Positions 62,565-64,000 of a DNA stretch of 64,000 bases are shown piece by piece (the first letter of the stretch is position 1; each line of letters begins with the position of its first letter). Made by a program: the position numbers and the translations under genes. Source of the stretch: Tardiphaga robiniae. Lineage in GTDB: Bacteria; Pseudomonadota; Alphaproteobacteria; Rhizobiales; Xanthobacteraceae. A model generated the notes under the pieces. It saw only the letters and a program-made list of their open reading frames with translations. It ran no database searches and had not been told where the DNA came from. The stretch covers positions 124,001 through 188,000 of the forward strand of contig NZ_LVYV01000045.1 of assembly GCF_001618955.1 (NCBI RefSeq). The letters run 5' to 3'.

Positions 62565-62777
62565 GCTCTTCATCTGTTCGGTCTTCGACAGATCGGCCTG
62601 GATGGTGGTGAGCTCATAACCCAGCTTCTTCATGTCGGATTTGAGCTGCGCCAGCGCGTCCGCATTGACGTCGATGGCGGCGACCTTGGCACCTTCCTTC
62701 AGGAACAGTTCGACGCCGGCGCGTCCCATGCCCGATGCAGCAGCGGTGACGGCGGCGAGTTTATTGGCGAGACGCAT
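62007..62777 (-). CDS. Short-chain dehydrogenase/reductase with altered cofactor motifs
   Basis: A 256-residue SDR enzyme. The catalytic set is Ser140/141, Tyr154 and Lys158 (SPIYSAAK). The nucleotide loop is TAAASGMG at 11-18, with Ala in place of the first Gly, and the NNAG motif is replaced by WAHAG at 87-91. The acidic residue at the end of beta 2 (AIDVN, Asp36) suggests NAD(H). Relatives are annotated as various 3-ketoacyl or cyclohexanol-type dehydrogenases; substrate unknown. The chemoreceptor copy 2 extension runs antisense over almost all of it. Confidence 0.87.
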   Translation of the reverse strand: MRLANKLAAVTAAASGMGRAGVELFLKEGAKVAAIDVNADALAQLKSDMKKLGYELTTIQADLSKTEQMKSSINDAAVALGGIDILWAHAGTPGPAGVENLDLAAYEFAMSLNVTSATLAAGEVIKHMRKRGGGSVIFTSSVSGIVGSMMSPIYSAAKFAVVGLTKSLAQTFAPEGVRVNVICPGLADTPMKLGFTGRSGVAAEAAANEAKLLAAVPMGRLCKAKDVAHAALWLGSDDASFITGVALPVDGGFTAR

Positions 62778-62882
62778 TCTGTTGTCCTTGTGGTGGTTTT
62801 GAAATTGCAGTTCAGACGATGAAAAACGCGCAGCGCGGGGTCACCGACATCTGCGCGTTCTCATCGTTCTTTGTTGCAGCCG

Positions 62883-64000
62883 TTACTTGATCAGCGGGCA
62901 GCCGCCGTCCTTGAGCGGACGGAATGCGGTATCGGCCGGGATCGTCGCCAGCAAGTTGTAGTAATCGTACGGCTTCTTCGACTCCGCGGGCTTCTTGACC
63001 TGCAGCAGATACATGTCGTGCAGCACGCGGCCATCTTCACGCAGCGTGGTCTTGCCGAACAGTGGATCGTCGAACGTGCCCATCTCGCGGATCGCCTTCA
63101 CAACCGCCGCGCCATCCTTTGGCGAACCGACCTTGGCGACCGCCTTCAGATAGGTGAGCGACGCCGAATAGGCGCCGGCCTGGTTCATGCTGGGATAGCG
63201 GCCGTTGTTACGCTTGGCGAACCGCTCGCCGAAGGTGCGGGTCTGCTCGTTGAGATCCCAGTAGAAGCCCTCAGTGAGCTGCAGGCCCTGCGCGGTGTTG
63301 AGACCGAGCGAGTGGATGTCCGAAATGAACATCAGCATGCCGGCAAGCTTCTGGCCGCCCTGCACGATGCCGAACTCGGAGGCCTGCTTGATCGCCTTGA
63401 TGGTGTCGCCGCCGGCATTTGCCAGCGCGATGATGTCGGCCTTCGATGCCTGCGCCTGCAGCAGATAGGACGCGAAATCGTTCGAGTCTGTCGGATGCTT
63501 GATGCTGCCGAGCACCTTTCCGCCATTGGCATTGATCACGGCGGTGGCATCGCGCTCCAGCGACGCGCCGAGCGCGAAGTCGACGGTGAGGAAGAACCAA
63601 CTCTTGCCGCCGGCCTTGGTCATGGCATCGGCGGTGCCATGCGCCAGCGCCCAGGTATCATAGGTCCAGTGCACCGAGTTCGGGGTGCAAGCCTTGCCGG
63701 TCAGGTCCGATGTGCCGGATGCCGTGAACAGTGCGACCTTGTTGAGCTCCGCCGTTAGCGGCGCGACGGCCAGAGACGTGGCGCTGGTCGGAATGTCCAC
63801 GAGAACATCGACGCCTTCGGTCTCGTACCATTTGCGAGCAATGTTGCGCGCGATGTCCGGCTTGTTCTGCGGATCGCCCTGGATCACCTCGACCTTGAAC
63901 TTGTCAGCGCCCGGCAGCTTGTTGAAGTCCTCGACCGCCATCTTGGTGGCATCGAACGAGCCCATGCCGCCGATGTCCGAGAAGATGCCGGACATGTCGG
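62883..64000 (-). CDS. Branched-chain amino acid-type ABC transporter substrate-binding protein, 5' end missing
   Basis: The gene runs off the right edge; about 372 residues are visible. The segment DMSGIFSDIGG near the edge is the usual start of the mature domain in LivK-like (peripla_BP_6) receptors, so the signal peptide and a few residues are missing. An internal Met (63995) should not be taken as the start. Later blocks include GDPQNKPDIARNIARKWY, VLGSIKHPTDSNDFASYLLQAQASKADIIALA and PSMNQAGAYSASLTYLKAV. Ligand could be an aromatic or aliphatic acid rather than an amino acid. It lies upstream of the SDR gene on the same strand (105 bases). Confidence 0.9.
   Translation of the reverse strand, partial: DMSGIFSDIGGMGSFDATKMAVEDFNKLPGADKFKVEVIQGDPQNKPDIARNIARKWYETEGVDVLVDIPTSATSLAVAPLTAELNKVALFTASGTSDLTGKACTPNSVHWTYDTWALAHGTADAMTKAGGKSWFFLTVDFALGASLERDATAVINANGGKVLGSIKHPTDSNDFASYLLQAQASKADIIALANAGGDTIKAIKQASEFGIVQGGQKLAGMLMFISDIHSLGLNTAQGLQLTEGFYWDLNEQTRTFGERFAKRNNGRYPSMNQAGAYSASLTYLKAVAKVGSPKDGAAVVKAIREMGTFDDPLFGKTTLREDGRVLHDMYLLQVKKPAESKKPYDYYNLLATIPADTAFRPLKDGGCPLIK

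Noticed and set aside
1-64000. CRISPR array, tRNA, rRNA, phage or transposon genes
   Set aside because: I looked for spaced direct repeats, T-loop GGTTCGA signatures, integrase and transposase motifs and saw none. A covariance-model scan would be decisive for RNA genes.

Overview
The window is one contiguous piece of a high-GC alphaproteobacterial chromosome. The eukaryotic-type glutamine synthetase GlnII beside a DUF2735 protein, an Omp2-type porin, the iscS-sufBCDSTA order, a class I PHA synthase, and scattered palindromic repeats of the kinds seen between genes in Bradyrhizobium and Rhodopseudomonas all point to the order Hyphomicrobiales, most likely the family Nitrobacteraceae (Bradyrhizobium, Rhodopseudomonas, Tardiphaga, Afipia). 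This is judged from gene content, not from a search. I see no rRNA, tRNA, CRISPR array, phage or insertion sequence. Both ends cut a gene: an HdeD-like membrane protein on the left and a branched-chain amino acid ABC binding protein on the right.

Layout. 1-3.6 kb: an elongation factor P module (epmB-epmA divergent from efp). 3.6-9.5 kb: a lytic transglycosylase, then a likely catabolic operon (adenylosuccinate-lyase-family enzyme, tripartite tricarboxylate-type receptor, FumC-like hydratase) read away from a GntR regulator, with two operator-like palindromes between them. 9.5-16.8 kb: a long minus-strand run with recJ, a haloacid dehalogenase-like gene, an acetyltransferase, glpX, hom, an AlaC/DapL-like aminotransferase and a small lipoprotein. 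17-24.7 kb: phaC, a MAPEG protein, a nitrogen group (glsA, DUF2735, glnII with NtrC/sigma-54-like sites), then paiB-argC. 25-28.4 kb: two tandem Tat-exported metallo-beta-lactamase-fold proteins, a DedA protein and a small His-containing membrane protein. 28.5-40.6 kb: parE, two TetR regulators, four oxidoreductases (three SDR, one FAD), a secreted caspase-fold protein, and an MFS transporter. 40.9-44.4 kb: rhlE, a diguanylate cyclase, and a TfoX-domain protein with a histone-H1-like tail. 44.4-51.6 kb: the complete SUF iron-sulfur assembly operon led by an IscS-type desulfurase. 51.8-58.3 kb: an alpha/beta hydrolase, a porin, anmK divergent from tyrS, and an MFS carrier. 58.3-64 kb: two tandem chemoreceptors, an SDR enzyme and the truncated ABC binding protein.

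Most of the window is ordinary core metabolism. The most unusual points are: (i) the second chemoreceptor has lost its stop codon exactly where its 564-residue twin stops, and reads 211 codons further, through its own terminator and antisense over the neighbouring SDR gene; (ii) the GntR-lyase-receptor-FumC-like operon, which may encode uptake and breakdown of an unidentified carboxylate; (iii) an NtrC box plus sigma-54 promoter in front of glnII; (iv) the TfoX-H1-like fusion, whose stop codon lies in a dispersed repeat. Three neighbouring gene pairs (metallo-beta-lactamase, SDR, chemoreceptor) look like recent tandem duplications. I found no convincing defence or other wholly new multi-gene system.
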